Assembly: GCA_036510575.1 (NCBI GenBank)
Contig: DATCDR010000167.1
Span: 1 to 26,799, forward strand
Direction: 5' to 3'
Length of the DNA stretch: 26,799 nucleotides
From: DATCDR01 sp036510575
GTDB taxonomy: Bacteria; Actinomycetota; Acidimicrobiia; Acidimicrobiales; Bog-793
The position numbers were made by a program, and so were the translations under genes. Shown here piece by piece: positions 1-8,870 of the stretch. Under the pieces are notes generated by a model. That model was not told where the DNA came from and made no database searches. It saw nothing but the letters and a program-made list of their open reading frames with translations. Each line of letters starts with the position of its first letter. Position 1 is the first letter of the stretch.

Positions 1-527
1 TTGCTCCCGACGCCCGGGCCAAGCTCGGGCTCTTCCTCGCCTTCCAGTACCCAGAAGAGGTTCCTGGCGTCCCGGTCTCACAGTTCCTGCGCCAGGCTGC
101 GTCCGCTCGACGCGGCACGGACGTCTCGGTGCTCGAGATCCGCTTCCAGATACGCGAGTGGCTCGAGCGACTCGGCATGGACCTCGGCTTCGCGGAGCGC
201 TACTTGAACGACGGCTTCTCCGGTGGGGAAAAGAAGCGCAACGAGATCTTGCAGATGGCGGTGCTCGCGCCCGAGCTCGCGATCTTGGACGAGACCGACT
301 CCGGGCTCGACATCGACGGGCTACGAGTCGTTGCCCGCGGCGTCGAAGAGGTTCGACGACACCGGCCCTCGTTAGGCATCGTCTTAGTCACGCACTACCA
401 AAGGATCCTCGACGAGCTCGAGCCCGACCAGGTGCATGTCCTCGTCGCCGGCAGGATCGTCGAATCTGGTGGTCCCGAGCTCGCAGCGCGCTTGGAGAAG
501 GATGGCTACGAATCGTGGCGAAGCTAA
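1..527 (+). CDS. sufC: SufC, Fe-S assembly ATPase (5' end outside window)
   Basis: This is the C-terminal 174 residues of the SufC ABC-type ATPase; codons are read from base 3 and the gene is cut by the left edge. SufC powers the SufBCD scaffold that builds Fe-S clusters in the cytoplasm. Visible landmarks in order are the SufC-typical segment LFLAFQYPEEVPGV at the start, the ABC signature FSGGEKKRNE, Walker B LAILDETDSGLDID and the H-loop histidine in LVTHYQ. The Q-loop region and signature are those of SufC rather than a transporter ATPase, and there is no membrane segment. The stop codon TAA overlaps the ATG of sufS (TAATG), so the two are probably translationally coupled. SufB and SufD presumably lie left of the window; that is inference. 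Identification is secure. Confidence 0.96.
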   Translation, partial: APDARAKLGLFLAFQYPEEVPGVPVSQFLRQAASARRGTDVSVLEIRFQIREWLERLGMDLGFAERYLNDGFSGGEKKRNEILQMAVLAPELAILDETDSGLDIDGLRVVARGVEEVRRHRPSLGIVLVTHYQRILDELEPDQVHVLVAGRIVESGGPELAARLEKDGYESWRS

Positions 528-1771
528 TGGGCGAGAAAACACTCGATCCGTGCGCGATCCGCGCAGACTTCCCGATCCTCGCCGGCAGGGGCCCCACCTC
601 TTCACACCCGCTCGTCTATCTCGACTCCGCTTCGTCGGCGCAACGCCCACAAAGCGTGCTCGACGCGATGGACGACTACTACTCAACGACGCATGCGAAC
701 GTGCACCGCGGCGTCTACGCGATCGCCGAGGAGGCGACAAGGCGTTATGAGCTCGCGCGCACGACGATGGGACGCTTCATCGGCGCTCCGTTGCCGAGCA
801 AGGAGATCGTCTTCACCAAGAACGGCACCGAGGCGATCAACCTCGTGGCGCGAACCTTCGGCGAACGTCTCGGATCAGGCGACGTCATCGTGTTATCCGA
901 GGTCGAACACCACGCGAACCTCGTGCCGTGGCTGATGCTGGCGGAGTCTCGCGGCGTCGAGCTCAGGTACCTCCCGATGCGCGAGGACTTCACCATCGAC
1001 CTCGACGGGCTGGACCAGGTGCTAGAGGGCGCGAAGCTGCTCGCCATCACGGGCGCCTCGAACGTGCTCGGCAACATTCCCGACCTCGGCCCGATCATCG
1101 AGCGTGCCCACGCCCTCGGTGCTTTGGTGCTCGTCGACGCCTGCCAGCTCGTGCCACACCGGCGCGTCAACGTCGCCGAGCTCGACGTGGACTTCCTCGC
1201 AGCAACGGGCCACAAGATGCTCGGACCAACCGGCATCGGCGTGCTCTACGCAAGAGCTGCGCTGCTCGAGGCGATGCCACCGTTCCTCGGCGGCGGCGAG
1301 ATGATCTCTGACGTCCGGCTCGACGGCTTCACCACCAACGAGATCCCCTGGAAGTTCGAGGCAGGCACCCCCCCGATCGCCGAAGCGATAGGGCTCGGTG
1401 CGGCGGTGAACTACCTGGAATCGATTGGCCTCGAAGCGATCGCCGAGCACGAGCGCTCGCTCACCTCGTACGCCATCGCAGCCTTGACCGACGCCTTCAA
1501 AGAGCTCACGGTCTTTGGACCAGCGCCTGGAGGAGCGGATCGCTCGGGCGTGATCTCGTTCGCATTCGGTGACGTGCACCCCCATGACGTCGCGCAGATC
1601 CTCGACGAGAAGGGCGTCTGTGTCCGCGCCGGCCATCACTGCGCGAAGCCCCTGATGCGCGCCCTCGGCGTGGGAGCGACCACGCGCGCCTCTCTTTACC
1701 TCTATAACGATGAGGACGACGTCGACGCGCTCATAGCTGGGCTCGGTCGCGTCCACGAACTCTTCGCCTAA
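527..1771 (+). CDS. sufS: SufS cysteine desulfurase
   Basis: SufS is a PLP enzyme that takes sulfur from L-cysteine and passes it as a persulfide to SufU for Fe-S cluster assembly. The 414-residue length is close to E. coli SufS (about 406). It has the class V aminotransferase pattern: LSEVEHHANLVPW near residue 130, the PLP lysine at Lys230 in ATGHKMLGPTG, and the persulfide cysteine at Cys372 in RAGHHCAKPLM. The short loop before that cysteine fits the SufS (group II) branch rather than NifS/IscS. The ATG overlaps the sufC stop by one base. The frame is open far upstream, but that extension is Arg-rich and lies over sufC, so it is not coding. sufU follows 22 bp downstream. Confidence 0.97.
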   Translation: MGEKTLDPCAIRADFPILAGRGPTSSHPLVYLDSASSAQRPQSVLDAMDDYYSTTHANVHRGVYAIAEEATRRYELARTTMGRFIGAPLPSKEIVFTKNGTEAINLVARTFGERLGSGDVIVLSEVEHHANLVPWLMLAESRGVELRYLPMREDFTIDLDGLDQVLEGAKLLAITGASNVLGNIPDLGPIIERAHALGALVLVDACQLVPHRRVNVAELDVDFLAATGHKMLGPTGIGVLYARAALLEAMPPFLGGGEMISDVRLDGFTTNEIPWKFEAGTPPIAEAIGLGAAVNYLESIGLEAIAEHERSLTSYAIAALTDAFKELTVFGPAPGGADRSGVISFAFGDVHPHDVAQILDEKGVCVRAGHHCAKPLMRALGVGATTRASLYLYNDEDDVDALIAGLGRVHELFA

Positions 1772-1793
1772 GCGGAACGAAAGCGAGACCGTC

Positions 1794-2267
1794 ATGCCCG
1801 GGTTGGAAGACCTCTACCGTGAGATCGTCCTCGACCACTATCGCTCGCCTCGAAACCGCGGCGAGCTGCCGCCGCCTGCGCATCGCGCGCACGGATTCAA
1901 CCCACTTTGCGGCGACGAGATCGTGGTGTACGTCGACGTCGAGGGCGGCATCATCAGCGACGTGCGGATCTCGGGTCAGGGCTGCTCGATCAGCCAGTCA
2001 TCAGCTTCGATGATGTCTGCTGCCATCAAGGGAAAGTCCGAAGCCGACGTTCGAGCCCTTGTCCGACGTTTCAAGTCGATGATGTCGATCGAGGAGAGCA
2101 CCGAGGACGGCGAGATCGAGCCGACGGATCCTGATTCGCTAGGCGAGCTCGCAGCCCTGCAAGGCGTCGTCAAGTTCCCGGTTCGGATCAAATGTGCGAC
2201 GCTTGCCTGGAACACCTTGACCCAGGCACTCGACGAGATCGACCAAGGCATACCGAGCGCCGAGTAG
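1794..2267 (+). CDS. sufU: SufU sulfur acceptor / Fe-S assembly protein
   Basis: SufU accepts the persulfide sulfur from SufS through a zinc-bound site, replacing SufE in Gram-positive-type SUF systems. The 157 residues carry the three conserved cysteines: Cys39 in NPLCGD (with Asp41), Cys64 in GQGCSISQSS and Cys134 in RIKCATLAW. Residues 90-125 form the charged insert (SIEESTEDGEIEPTD) that distinguishes SufU from classical IscU. The ATG at 1794 is the only sensible start; the Shine-Dalgarno upstream is weak. It is the last gene of the suf operon, and its stop lies only 30 bp from the convergent stop of thrB. The 30-bp gap includes part of a 10-bp palindrome (2295-2304) but no obvious terminator. 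Confidence 0.95.
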   Translation: MPGLEDLYREIVLDHYRSPRNRGELPPPAHRAHGFNPLCGDEIVVYVDVEGGIISDVRISGQGCSISQSSASMMSAAIKGKSEADVRALVRRFKSMMSIEESTEDGEIEPTDPDSLGELAALQGVVKFPVRIKCATLAWNTLTQALDEIDQGIPSAE

Positions 2268-2297
2268 CGCAGCTGGTCCTGGGGGGCGAGGTTCCTC

Positions 2298-3155
2298 CTA
2301 GGAGTCCCTTACCGTAAGCCCTGCGAGATCGGGCGAGACGACGATCGCACGTCCCGTAAGCCCAACCTCATCGAGCGCTACCCGTGCGCCAACCGCGACT
2401 TTCTCCGCAGTCGCCTCGTCCGCGCAGATTCCAAGCAGGCCAGGACCTGCTCCTGACCAACAAGAGATCGTCGCGCCGGCAGCCCGAAGCGCCTCGAGCA
2501 GAGCAGGCGCTTCTGGATAGAGCGAGGAGCGGACGTCTTGATGCATCCGGTCCTCCCCTGCCGCGCTAACTAGCGCCTCACGATCGGCGAGCCCTGCAAG
2601 AAGCAGCCCGAGCCGTCCGAGGTTGAAGACCGCATCCGCGAACGCGAGCGTCGTCGGCAACACGACCCGAGCGGCTGTAGTCGCCAGCTGGCGCTCCGGC
2701 ACGAGCGCCACGAAACAGAGCTCTTTGTCGAGTGGCAGCTTTCGAGCGACGACCTCGCCGTCGACGAAGGTCGCCGCGACGAGACCACCTAGAACCGACG
2801 CCGCAGCATTTTCCGCGTGGCCGTCAAAACGCGCCGCTACTGCAAGCGGGTCCTCGGCGCCCGCCGCCGCTGCCGTCGCTGCGGCTAGCGCTGCCGAGGA
2901 ACCGAGACCACGCCCGAGAGGAATCTCAGATCGCACGCGGATAAAGAGCCGATCTGTTCCGGCTACCTCGGTCGCAACCCGTGCCGCGAGATGACTTGCG
3001 TCGCGCGCGCGCTCTGCTCCCTCGCCGGCGGTCTCGATCATGAGATGGCTGGCAGGTTGGATCTCCACCTCGGTGAAGATCCCGAGGGCGAGGCCAAGAA
3101 CGTCAAAACCGGGCCCGAGATTCGACGTCGAGCCAGGCACCCGTGCAATCGTCAC
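2298..3155 (-). CDS. thrB: Homoserine kinase (GHMP family)
   Basis: ThrB phosphorylates L-homoserine with ATP, the step before threonine synthase. The 285 residues have all three GHMP motifs. Motif 1 is the N-terminal RVPGSTSNLGPGFDVLG. Motif 2 is PLGRGLGSSAA at residues 79-89, the phosphate loop. Motif 3 is the C-terminal SGAGPGLLGI. FDGHAENAAASVLGG (110-124) is the homoserine-kinase version of the substrate segment. The GTG start shares its G with the TAG stop of the carboxypeptidase upstream (TAGTG), which implies translational coupling. Neither hom nor thrC is next to it, so it is detached from the usual threonine cluster. It ends the minus-strand run and converges on sufU. Confidence 0.94.
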   Translation of the reverse strand: MTIARVPGSTSNLGPGFDVLGLALGIFTEVEIQPASHLMIETAGEGAERARDASHLAARVATEVAGTDRLFIRVRSEIPLGRGLGSSAALAAATAAAAGAEDPLAVAARFDGHAENAAASVLGGLVAATFVDGEVVARKLPLDKELCFVALVPERQLATTAARVVLPTTLAFADAVFNLGRLGLLLAGLADREALVSAAGEDRMHQDVRSSLYPEAPALLEALRAAGATISCWSGAGPGLLGICADEATAEKVAVGARVALDEVGLTGRAIVVSPDLAGLTVRDS

Positions 3156-4579
3156 TAGCCGCCGGCTTTGGTGTCCGCGGGCTTTCGGCTGCCATTTCCA
3201 GCAGGCGACGCGACGGTGGTTGCGCCAACCGTGTCCGTCGTCGCCTCCGGGCTCGAGATAGCAACGAGCGGCAGTGTCGCAAGCACGCCAAGTGAGTCTG
3301 ACAACACGAGGTTGGCAACGACCTGGCTGCGTTCGTTGGAGAGCGCCGCGTTACCAACCGAGTTCGACGACGCGAGTGGCACCACCGAGGCGTTGAGCTT
3401 CAAGCCCGGCCATGCGACCACGGCCGGCACCTTTGCAGCAAGGGCAAGCTCGGTGACCGAGGGGCCGAGCGAGGCCTTGGCGAGGGCTGTCGCGTCAAAG
3501 GTCGGGTGCCACAGCTCGAGCAGTGGTGAGGCACTCTCCAACAGCGCCTCGTCCGCGTTCGCGGCAGCCGTGAGACTGAAGGGCTGGGACAGCGACACGG
3601 CGACGACGAGAACGCTCTTGCCCATCACGTTCCGGAAGGCGGCGGTGGCAAGGCAGGCCTGGGCCTGGGAGGTGTAGCCGGACTTCACACCGATGATGCC
3701 GTCGGTTCCAAGCGCGGGATTGAAGTTCCAGATCGTTCCGTTGACCTGGAATGGAAGCGACGGTTGGCGAACTATCGAGCGGACGACCGGATTCGACATC
3801 AGCATCGCTGCGAGCATCGCCTGGTCCGTGGCGTCCGACCTGGATTTCGGGTTCACGCCGGACGGGTCGGCGTAGGTGGTCGAGCCGAGCCCGAGTGACC
3901 TCGCGGTGGCGTTCATCTTCGCCACAAATGCAGGCACGCTTCCTGCATCCCAGTCGGCGAGCATCACCGCGACGTTGTCAGCTGATGGGATGAGGAGTGC
4001 CTCGAGAAGCTGGAACTCCGAGAGCACCTCACCCTTTTTGATCCCGACGTTCGACTCATCGGTGGAGTCGGCGTGAACCCATTCGGCGACATCGGCCGCT
4101 GTCATCGTCAAACTCGGGCCTTCTGCTCCGGGGAGGAGCGGGTGATCGCGCAAGATGAGGTACGCGGTCATCATCTTGGTCAAGCTGGCGATGGGCACGA
4201 CCGGCTGCCGCGGCGACGCCGCCATCAACCCACTACCGAGAACGGCGACCGCGCCTTGACCAGTCGCCGGCCACGCGATAGGGCCGAGCGAGCCAGGGAC
4301 CACCGTGGTCGAGGTCACGAGCGCCGTTAGTCGGACCCTGCTGAGCGTCGAGCCGGCGGTCCGCGCGACCGTCGACCCCGTCGCGATGGTCGCCACGATC
4401 CAGCCAAAGAGTGCGAGCCCGAGCACGACACCGATCCGCCGACGCCGGAACTGCGCTTGTTGGCGACGAAGCGCTAACGCAGATCGGTGCATAGCTGCGC
4501 GCGAGGCGTGTTCGGGTGAGTCGAAGCTCGGCACCTCACGCTGGCGCGCGGCACTACTTGGGCGAGAGGCGGAGGTCAC
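3155..4579 (-). CDS. D-alanyl-D-alanine carboxypeptidase (S11, PBP5-like)
   Basis: This is a serine DD-carboxypeptidase that trims the terminal D-Ala from peptidoglycan stem peptides at the outer face of the membrane. The 474 residues start with a basic, Ser/Arg-rich cytoplasmic tail (1-48), followed by one membrane segment (about 49-68) that acts as an uncleaved anchor. The catalytic domain follows: S132-x-x-K135 in IASLTKMM, then PSADN (Ser199), then K299-S300-G301 in GVKSGYTSQ. The second motif reads S-A-D where the family usually has S-x-N, and the third is KSG rather than KTG. Residues 380-474 form a Val/Ala/Ser-rich C-terminal region without a clear membrane helix. The GTG start is 6 bp after the ftsK stop; Met30 is a possible alternative. 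It overlaps thrB by one base. Confidence 0.92.
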   Translation of the reverse strand: MTSASRPSSAARQREVPSFDSPEHASRAAMHRSALALRRQQAQFRRRRIGVVLGLALFGWIVATIATGSTVARTAGSTLSRVRLTALVTSTTVVPGSLGPIAWPATGQGAVAVLGSGLMAASPRQPVVPIASLTKMMTAYLILRDHPLLPGAEGPSLTMTAADVAEWVHADSTDESNVGIKKGEVLSEFQLLEALLIPSADNVAVMLADWDAGSVPAFVAKMNATARSLGLGSTTYADPSGVNPKSRSDATDQAMLAAMLMSNPVVRSIVRQPSLPFQVNGTIWNFNPALGTDGIIGVKSGYTSQAQACLATAAFRNVMGKSVLVVAVSLSQPFSLTAAANADEALLESASPLLELWHPTFDATALAKASLGPSVTELALAAKVPAVVAWPGLKLNASVVPLASSNSVGNAALSNERSQVVANLVLSDSLGVLATLPLVAISSPEATTDTVGATTVASPAGNGSRKPADTKAGG

Positions 4580-4585
4580 GTCGTA

Positions 4586-7078
4586 CTACTGCTGGATCTC
4601 GTCGAGCTCTTCAGGGGTCATCATGACCTGGCGAGGCTTGGAGCCCTCCGACGGGCCGACTACGCCACGACGCTCGAGCAGGTCCATCAACCTTCCAGCA
4701 CGGGAGAACCCGACCCGGAGCTTTCGTTGCAGCATCGACGTCGAGCCGAGCTGGGATCGCACCACGAGCTCGAGGGCCTGACCAAGGAGTTCGTCGTCGT
4801 CGTCGGAGCCTCCCATGACGCCTGTCGAGCGGGCATCATCTTCACCGATGACCGCTTCGTCGTAGACCGCCTCGGCCTGTCGTCGCCAATGCCCGACTAC
4901 TGCGCGGACCTCCTCCTCGGAGACCCAAGGTCCCTGGATCCTGCGGGCAACGCTCGAAGACGCCGTCAACAACAACAAGTCGCCACGCCCGATCAGGCGC
5001 TCCGCACCAGGCTGGTCGAGGATGACGCGGCTGTCGGCAAGCGAGGAGACCGAGAATGCCAGACGGGAGGGAATATTGGCCTTGATCACTCCGGTGATGA
5101 CGTCGACCGAAGGGCGCTGGGTCGCGATGACAAGATGGATCCCAACCGCGCGCGCCATCTGGGCGATCCGGCAGATCGACTCCTCGACGTCTCGGGCGGC
5201 GACCATCATCAAGTCGTTCAACTCGTCGACGACGATCAAGATAAACGGCAGCTTCGCTGGGCCGTGGTCGTCGGCTCCAAGTGCGGCGTTCAGATCGGAG
5301 GCGACCGAGACGTCGTCCTCGCCAGCTTCAGCGTCCCCGTCCAAGCCCTCGTCGTAGCCGTCATCGTCGCTCTCGTGCTCGCTGGCCTGTGACTGCGGTG
5401 AGTTGACCGGGGGCGAGAAGGGGCTCGGCGCGAAGTCGCCGCGGTCGACCGCGGCGTTGTAGCCCGTGATGTCTCGCATGCCCGCTTCGGCAAGCAGGTC
5501 GTAGCGGCGCTCCATCTCGACTACCGCCCAGGCGAGGGCATTTGCCGCCCGCTTCGGATTCACCACGACCGGCGTCAGCAGGTGCGGCAACCCGTTGTAC
5601 TGCCCGAGCTCGACGCGCTTTGGGTCGACGAGAATCAGGCGCACCTGGTCGGGGGTGGATCGCATCAGAACCGAAGTCAGTGTGGAGTTGATGCACGAGG
5701 ACTTGCCTGCGCCGGTCGCACCGGCGATGAGGAGGTGCGGCATCTCGGCCAGGTTCGACATCACGGCGCGCCCAGCGATGTCGCGGCCGAGACCGACTTC
5801 GAGCGGATGCGTGGCACGTCTCGCCTCCTCAGAGGCGAGCACATCACCGAGCGTGACGAGGTGGCGGTCCACGTTCGGCACCTCGACGCCGATCGCGGAT
5901 CGACCAGGGATCGGGGCCAAAATGCGGACGTCTGGCGAGGCCATCGCGTAGGCGATGTCCTTTGCCAGACTCGTCACACGAGCCACCTTCACGCCAAGTC
6001 CGAGCTCGAGCTCGAAGCGCGTCACCGTAGGGCCAACGGTGAAACCTGCAAGGTGGGTGTCCACCCCGTGGGCGGCGAGCGCGCGTTGCAGCACCTGGCC
6101 GCGCTCTTCGATGGCGCGCATATTCGTGTTCTGCTCCGCGGACCTTTTCAACAGCTTCGGCGAGGGCAGGTGATACGGCCCAGGGCGCGGCACCACCGGC
6201 AGGCTCAGTTGTTCACCTGGCCCTGTAGGAGGCTCCGGTACGGGAGCGGGCAACATCGCGCCTGGAGAGGCGACGAACCTCGGCTCTGGCTCGTCCAACT
6301 CCTCCTCGTCGTCGTCTTCGGGGAGCGCTCGGGCGCTGTTCGCGACGGCGACGGCGGATGCGATGCGCTCATCGGAAGAGTTCTCGTCCGCGTCGTTGTC
6401 CTCGTCATCGTCGGTTCGAACTCGCTGGGCCAGTGCCGCCGTGATGTGTCCGAGCGCCCTCGCGTTCTGCCCGATCGAGCGAAACGCGATCTGGAGCGGG
6501 ATTCCACAAAGCATCACGGCGCCGAGGAACGCTATGACGAAGAAGATCACAATGCCCGCAGCAGTACCGACGAGCGCATCAACTGGCCGGCCGACGAGCG
6601 CTCCGAGGTATCCGCCTGCAGCGCTCAGCGAGCTAAGCGGCGAAGTGAGCTTCGGCGTGCCGCCGAAGAACTCCCCGAGACCGGCCGAGGCGAAGATGAC
6701 GAGTGCGAGAAACCCGATGCTTGCGAGCACGCCGTGCCGGATGCGCTTCGCGGCGAGCGCCACGCCCGCCACGATGAGTGAGATCGGGACCACTCCGTCG
6801 GCGTAGCCAAGGCCATCGGAGCCTGCTCGTCGTATCGAGCGGCCGACCAGGCTAAGTGTGTGGAAGTACAGCGCGCATGCGCCAAGAACACCGAGCGCGA
6901 TAAAGAACCAGCCCCAGACCTCGGAGGGTTGGCGGGCGACGAAGCCCGCGACGCGATCAAGCGTCGAGATCTGCGCCGTCCTACGCGACCGCGTGCCCCT
7001 ATGAGTAGCCCGAGAACGAGAGGTTGACGATCGCGCCGTGCGCGTCTTTGGGCGGGTTGCGCCCTTTACGGCTGACAC
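4586..7078 (-). CDS. ftsK: FtsK/SpoIIIE DNA translocase
   Basis: FtsK pumps chromosomal DNA through the closing septum. The 830 residues begin with a Ser/Thr/Arg-rich tail, then four membrane helices (about 55-73, 95-111, 116-133, 168-192), then an acidic linker (about 215-255). The RecA-like motor has Walker A GATGAGKSS (Lys459) and Walker B ILIVVDELNDLMM (Asp618, Glu619; DELA is more usual than DELN). The winged-helix gamma domain occupies about 765-830, with SMLQRKLRVGFSRAGRLMD. Odd point: residues 550-608, between the NAAVDRGDF segment and Walker B, are a Ser/Pro then Asp/Glu-rich insert much longer than the short loop usual in FtsK. The GTG start is the first after an in-frame stop and has no Shine-Dalgarno; a -10-like element ends 9 bp before it. 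The carboxypeptidase follows 6 bp downstream. Confidence 0.95.
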   Translation of the reverse strand: MSAVKGATRPKTRTARSSTSRSRATHRGTRSRRTAQISTLDRVAGFVARQPSEVWGWFFIALGVLGACALYFHTLSLVGRSIRRAGSDGLGYADGVVPISLIVAGVALAAKRIRHGVLASIGFLALVIFASAGLGEFFGGTPKLTSPLSSLSAAGGYLGALVGRPVDALVGTAAGIVIFFVIAFLGAVMLCGIPLQIAFRSIGQNARALGHITAALAQRVRTDDDEDNDADENSSDERIASAVAVANSARALPEDDDEEELDEPEPRFVASPGAMLPAPVPEPPTGPGEQLSLPVVPRPGPYHLPSPKLLKRSAEQNTNMRAIEERGQVLQRALAAHGVDTHLAGFTVGPTVTRFELELGLGVKVARVTSLAKDIAYAMASPDVRILAPIPGRSAIGVEVPNVDRHLVTLGDVLASEEARRATHPLEVGLGRDIAGRAVMSNLAEMPHLLIAGATGAGKSSCINSTLTSVLMRSTPDQVRLILVDPKRVELGQYNGLPHLLTPVVVNPKRAANALAWAVVEMERRYDLLAEAGMRDITGYNAAVDRGDFAPSPFSPPVNSPQSQASEHESDDDGYDEGLDGDAEAGEDDVSVASDLNAALGADDHGPAKLPFILIVVDELNDLMMVAARDVEESICRIAQMARAVGIHLVIATQRPSVDVITGVIKANIPSRLAFSVSSLADSRVILDQPGAERLIGRGDLLLLTASSSVARRIQGPWVSEEEVRAVVGHWRRQAEAVYDEAVIGEDDARSTGVMGGSDDDDELLGQALELVVRSQLGSTSMLQRKLRVGFSRAGRLMDLLERRGVVGPSEGSKPRQVMMTPEELDEIQQ

Positions 7079-7087
7079 AGTAGGCCA

Positions 7088-7096
7088 ACGCTAACA
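7088..7096 (-). promoter_or_regulatory. Extended -10-like element before ftsK
   Basis: On the minus strand this reads TGTTAGCGT, matching the extended -10 pattern TGnTAnnnT. It ends 9 bases before the GTG of ftsK, so a transcript would begin about 2 bases before the start codon and be almost leaderless, which would explain the missing Shine-Dalgarno. No good -35 hexamer is seen at the usual distance. The same core (TGATAGCGT) lies before dapA. Confidence 0.4.
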
Positions 7097-7182
7097 CTCA
7101 GCTGCCAGATAGCCCCGATGTTTCCGTCGCTCACCCGTGTGGTCCCATTCGGTGGCCAACGGGCACCACCAGGCACTTCGTC

Positions 7183-7211
7183 GAAAACCGCAGGAAGAAA
7201 CAGGTGCTGCG
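7183..7211 (-). terminator. Weak candidate terminator after rnj
   Basis: Immediately after the rnj stop codon, the minus strand has inverted arms CGCAG and CTGCG (7207-7211 with 7189-7193, loop of 13) followed by GTTTTC. The stem is short and the T-run only four, so this is a weak intrinsic terminator at best. It sits where one would be expected, between rnj and the separate ftsK promoter. Confidence 0.3.
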
Positions 7212-8870
7212 CTAGGCCTCGACGACGACGGGGACGATCATCGGCCGGCGTTTCGTCCGTTCACTGACCAGCTTGCCGAGTGCCCGCCGCGTTACGCGCC
7301 GGAGCGTGTCTGCATCAAAGACCCCAGAAGCGACGGCATCGGCGACGGACTGGCTGACAACGCCGCGAGCCTCCTCGAGCAGCTCCTCGGCTTCTTCGGC
7401 GTGAATCCAGCCTCTGGTGATGATCTCTGGGCCGGTGATGATCTCGCCGGTGTGCTCATCGACACCGACGACCACAACCACGACGCCCTCTTCGGCGAGG
7501 ATCCGACGGTCGCGAAGTACGCCGTGGCCGATGTCGCCGACGATGCCGTCGACGAAGAGGTAGCCAGCTGGAACCTCGCCGTCGAATTCGAGTCCTTCGG
7601 CACTGAGCGTGACCTGATCGCCGTCCTCACACAGCAACACGTTGTGCTGATCAACCCCCATCTCGATGGCGAGACGAGCGTGACGAAGGAGATGGCGATA
7701 CTCACCGTGCACGGGGATGAAGTACTCCGGACGCGCAAGCGCAAGGAGTGTCTGCAGCTCTCCCTGCTTGGCATGGCCACTTTCGTGGACGTAGGCGACT
7801 CCTGAGTGGATCACCTCGGCTCCGCGGCGCGTCAGTCCGTTCATCACCCGTGACACCGCCCACTCGTTTCCTGGGATGGCGTGGCTCGAAAGCACGACCA
7901 CATCACCATCGACTAGGCCAAAGCGCCGGTTCTCGCCGATGGCGAGCAGCGCCAGCGCCGACATCGGCTCGCCCTGGGAGCCGGTCGAAATCACACAGAC
8001 CTGGCCTGGCGCGAGCTTGTCGATCTCCTCGACGTCGACGAAGACCGAGTCCGCGACGTGGAGGAGATTGAGCTCACGAGCGAGCGCGACGTTTCGCAAC
8101 ATCGAACGCCCAAGCAGCGCCACGCGGCGGTGATTCTGCTCGGCTGCGTCGCAGAGCTGTTGGATCCGGTGGATGTGACTTGCAAAGCAGGCGACGATGA
8201 TCCGGTGGTCACGGTGGCTCGAGAAGATCTCGCGAAGACTCTCGCCGACGCTCCGCTCGCTTCTCGTGTGGCCGGGCTCCTCGACGTTCGTCGAGTCCGC
8301 GAGCAAAAGCCTGATGCCCTCGCCGTCGGCGAGCGCGCCGATTCGGGCGAGGTCGGTGCGCCGGTTGTCGACCGGCGTCATGTCGAGCTTGAAGTCCCCC
8401 GAGTGCAAGATCACGCCCTGGTCGGTGTGGAACGCCGTCGCGAAGCCGTTCGGGACCGAGTGCGTTACCGGGATGAACTCGACGTCGAACGGGCCGATCT
8501 TTCGTCGCTCGCCGTCGATCACCTCGACGAATTTCGCCGACGAGAGGCCGGCATCTTCGACGCGCGCCTTGGCAAGCCCGAGCGTGAGGGCCGAGCCGTA
8601 CACGGGCACGTCGACGTCGCGCAGCAAAAAGCCGAGACCGCCGACATGGTCCTCGTGTCCGTGCGTGAGCACGATCGCCTCGACATCCGCGCTTCTGTCG
8701 CGGAGGTAGGAGAAATCGGGAAGGACGAGGTCGACTCCTGGCATATCGGCGTCGGGGAACATGACGCCACTGTCGAGCACGACGAGCTTGCCGCCCTGCT
8801 CTAGAACCGCACAGTTGCGGCCGATTTCACCAAGACCGCCGAGGAATGCGACGCGAACCGGATCAGTCAT
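7212..8870 (-). CDS. rnj: Ribonuclease J
   Basis: RNase J is a metallo-beta-lactamase/beta-CASP ribonuclease with 5'-3' exo- and endonuclease activity, used for mRNA decay and rRNA maturation in bacteria lacking RNase E-only decay. The 552 residues are the family's normal length. The two-zinc motif is THGHEDHVGG (His70, His72, Asp74, His75); later metal and RNA-binding parts include HSGDFKLD, STGSQGEPM and VHGEYRHLLRHA. The C-terminal domain ends in the basic segment RRALGKLVSERTKRR. I chose the ATG at 8870, because it overlaps the dapA stop as ATGA; an in-frame GTG at 8891 would add seven residues inside dapA. Translation is probably coupled to dapA, a pairing also known in mycobacteria. Confidence 0.96.
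   Translation of the reverse strand: MTDPVRVAFLGGLGEIGRNCAVLEQGGKLVVLDSGVMFPDADMPGVDLVLPDFSYLRDRSADVEAIVLTHGHEDHVGGLGFLLRDVDVPVYGSALTLGLAKARVEDAGLSSAKFVEVIDGERRKIGPFDVEFIPVTHSVPNGFATAFHTDQGVILHSGDFKLDMTPVDNRRTDLARIGALADGEGIRLLLADSTNVEEPGHTRSERSVGESLREIFSSHRDHRIIVACFASHIHRIQQLCDAAEQNHRRVALLGRSMLRNVALARELNLLHVADSVFVDVEEIDKLAPGQVCVISTGSQGEPMSALALLAIGENRRFGLVDGDVVVLSSHAIPGNEWAVSRVMNGLTRRGAEVIHSGVAYVHESGHAKQGELQTLLALARPEYFIPVHGEYRHLLRHARLAIEMGVDQHNVLLCEDGDQVTLSAEGLEFDGEVPAGYLFVDGIVGDIGHGVLRDRRILAEEGVVVVVVGVDEHTGEIITGPEIITRGWIHAEEAEELLEEARGVVSQSVADAVASGVFDADTLRRVTRRALGKLVSERTKRRPMIVPVVVEA

Noticed and set aside
158..526. In-frame N-terminal extension of sufS by 123 codons
   Set aside because: It overlaps the well-matched sufC frame, is Arg/Ala-rich and unlike SufS; the TAATG overlap gives the true start.
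2268..2310. Bidirectional terminator between sufU and thrB (palindrome CTCCTAGGAG)
   Set aside because: The palindrome is short, lies over the thrB stop and has no T-run on either side.
5582..6781. 399-codon open frame on the plus strand
   Set aside because: It is antisense to ftsK, His/Arg/Glu-biased and has no recognisable motif; open only because of high GC.
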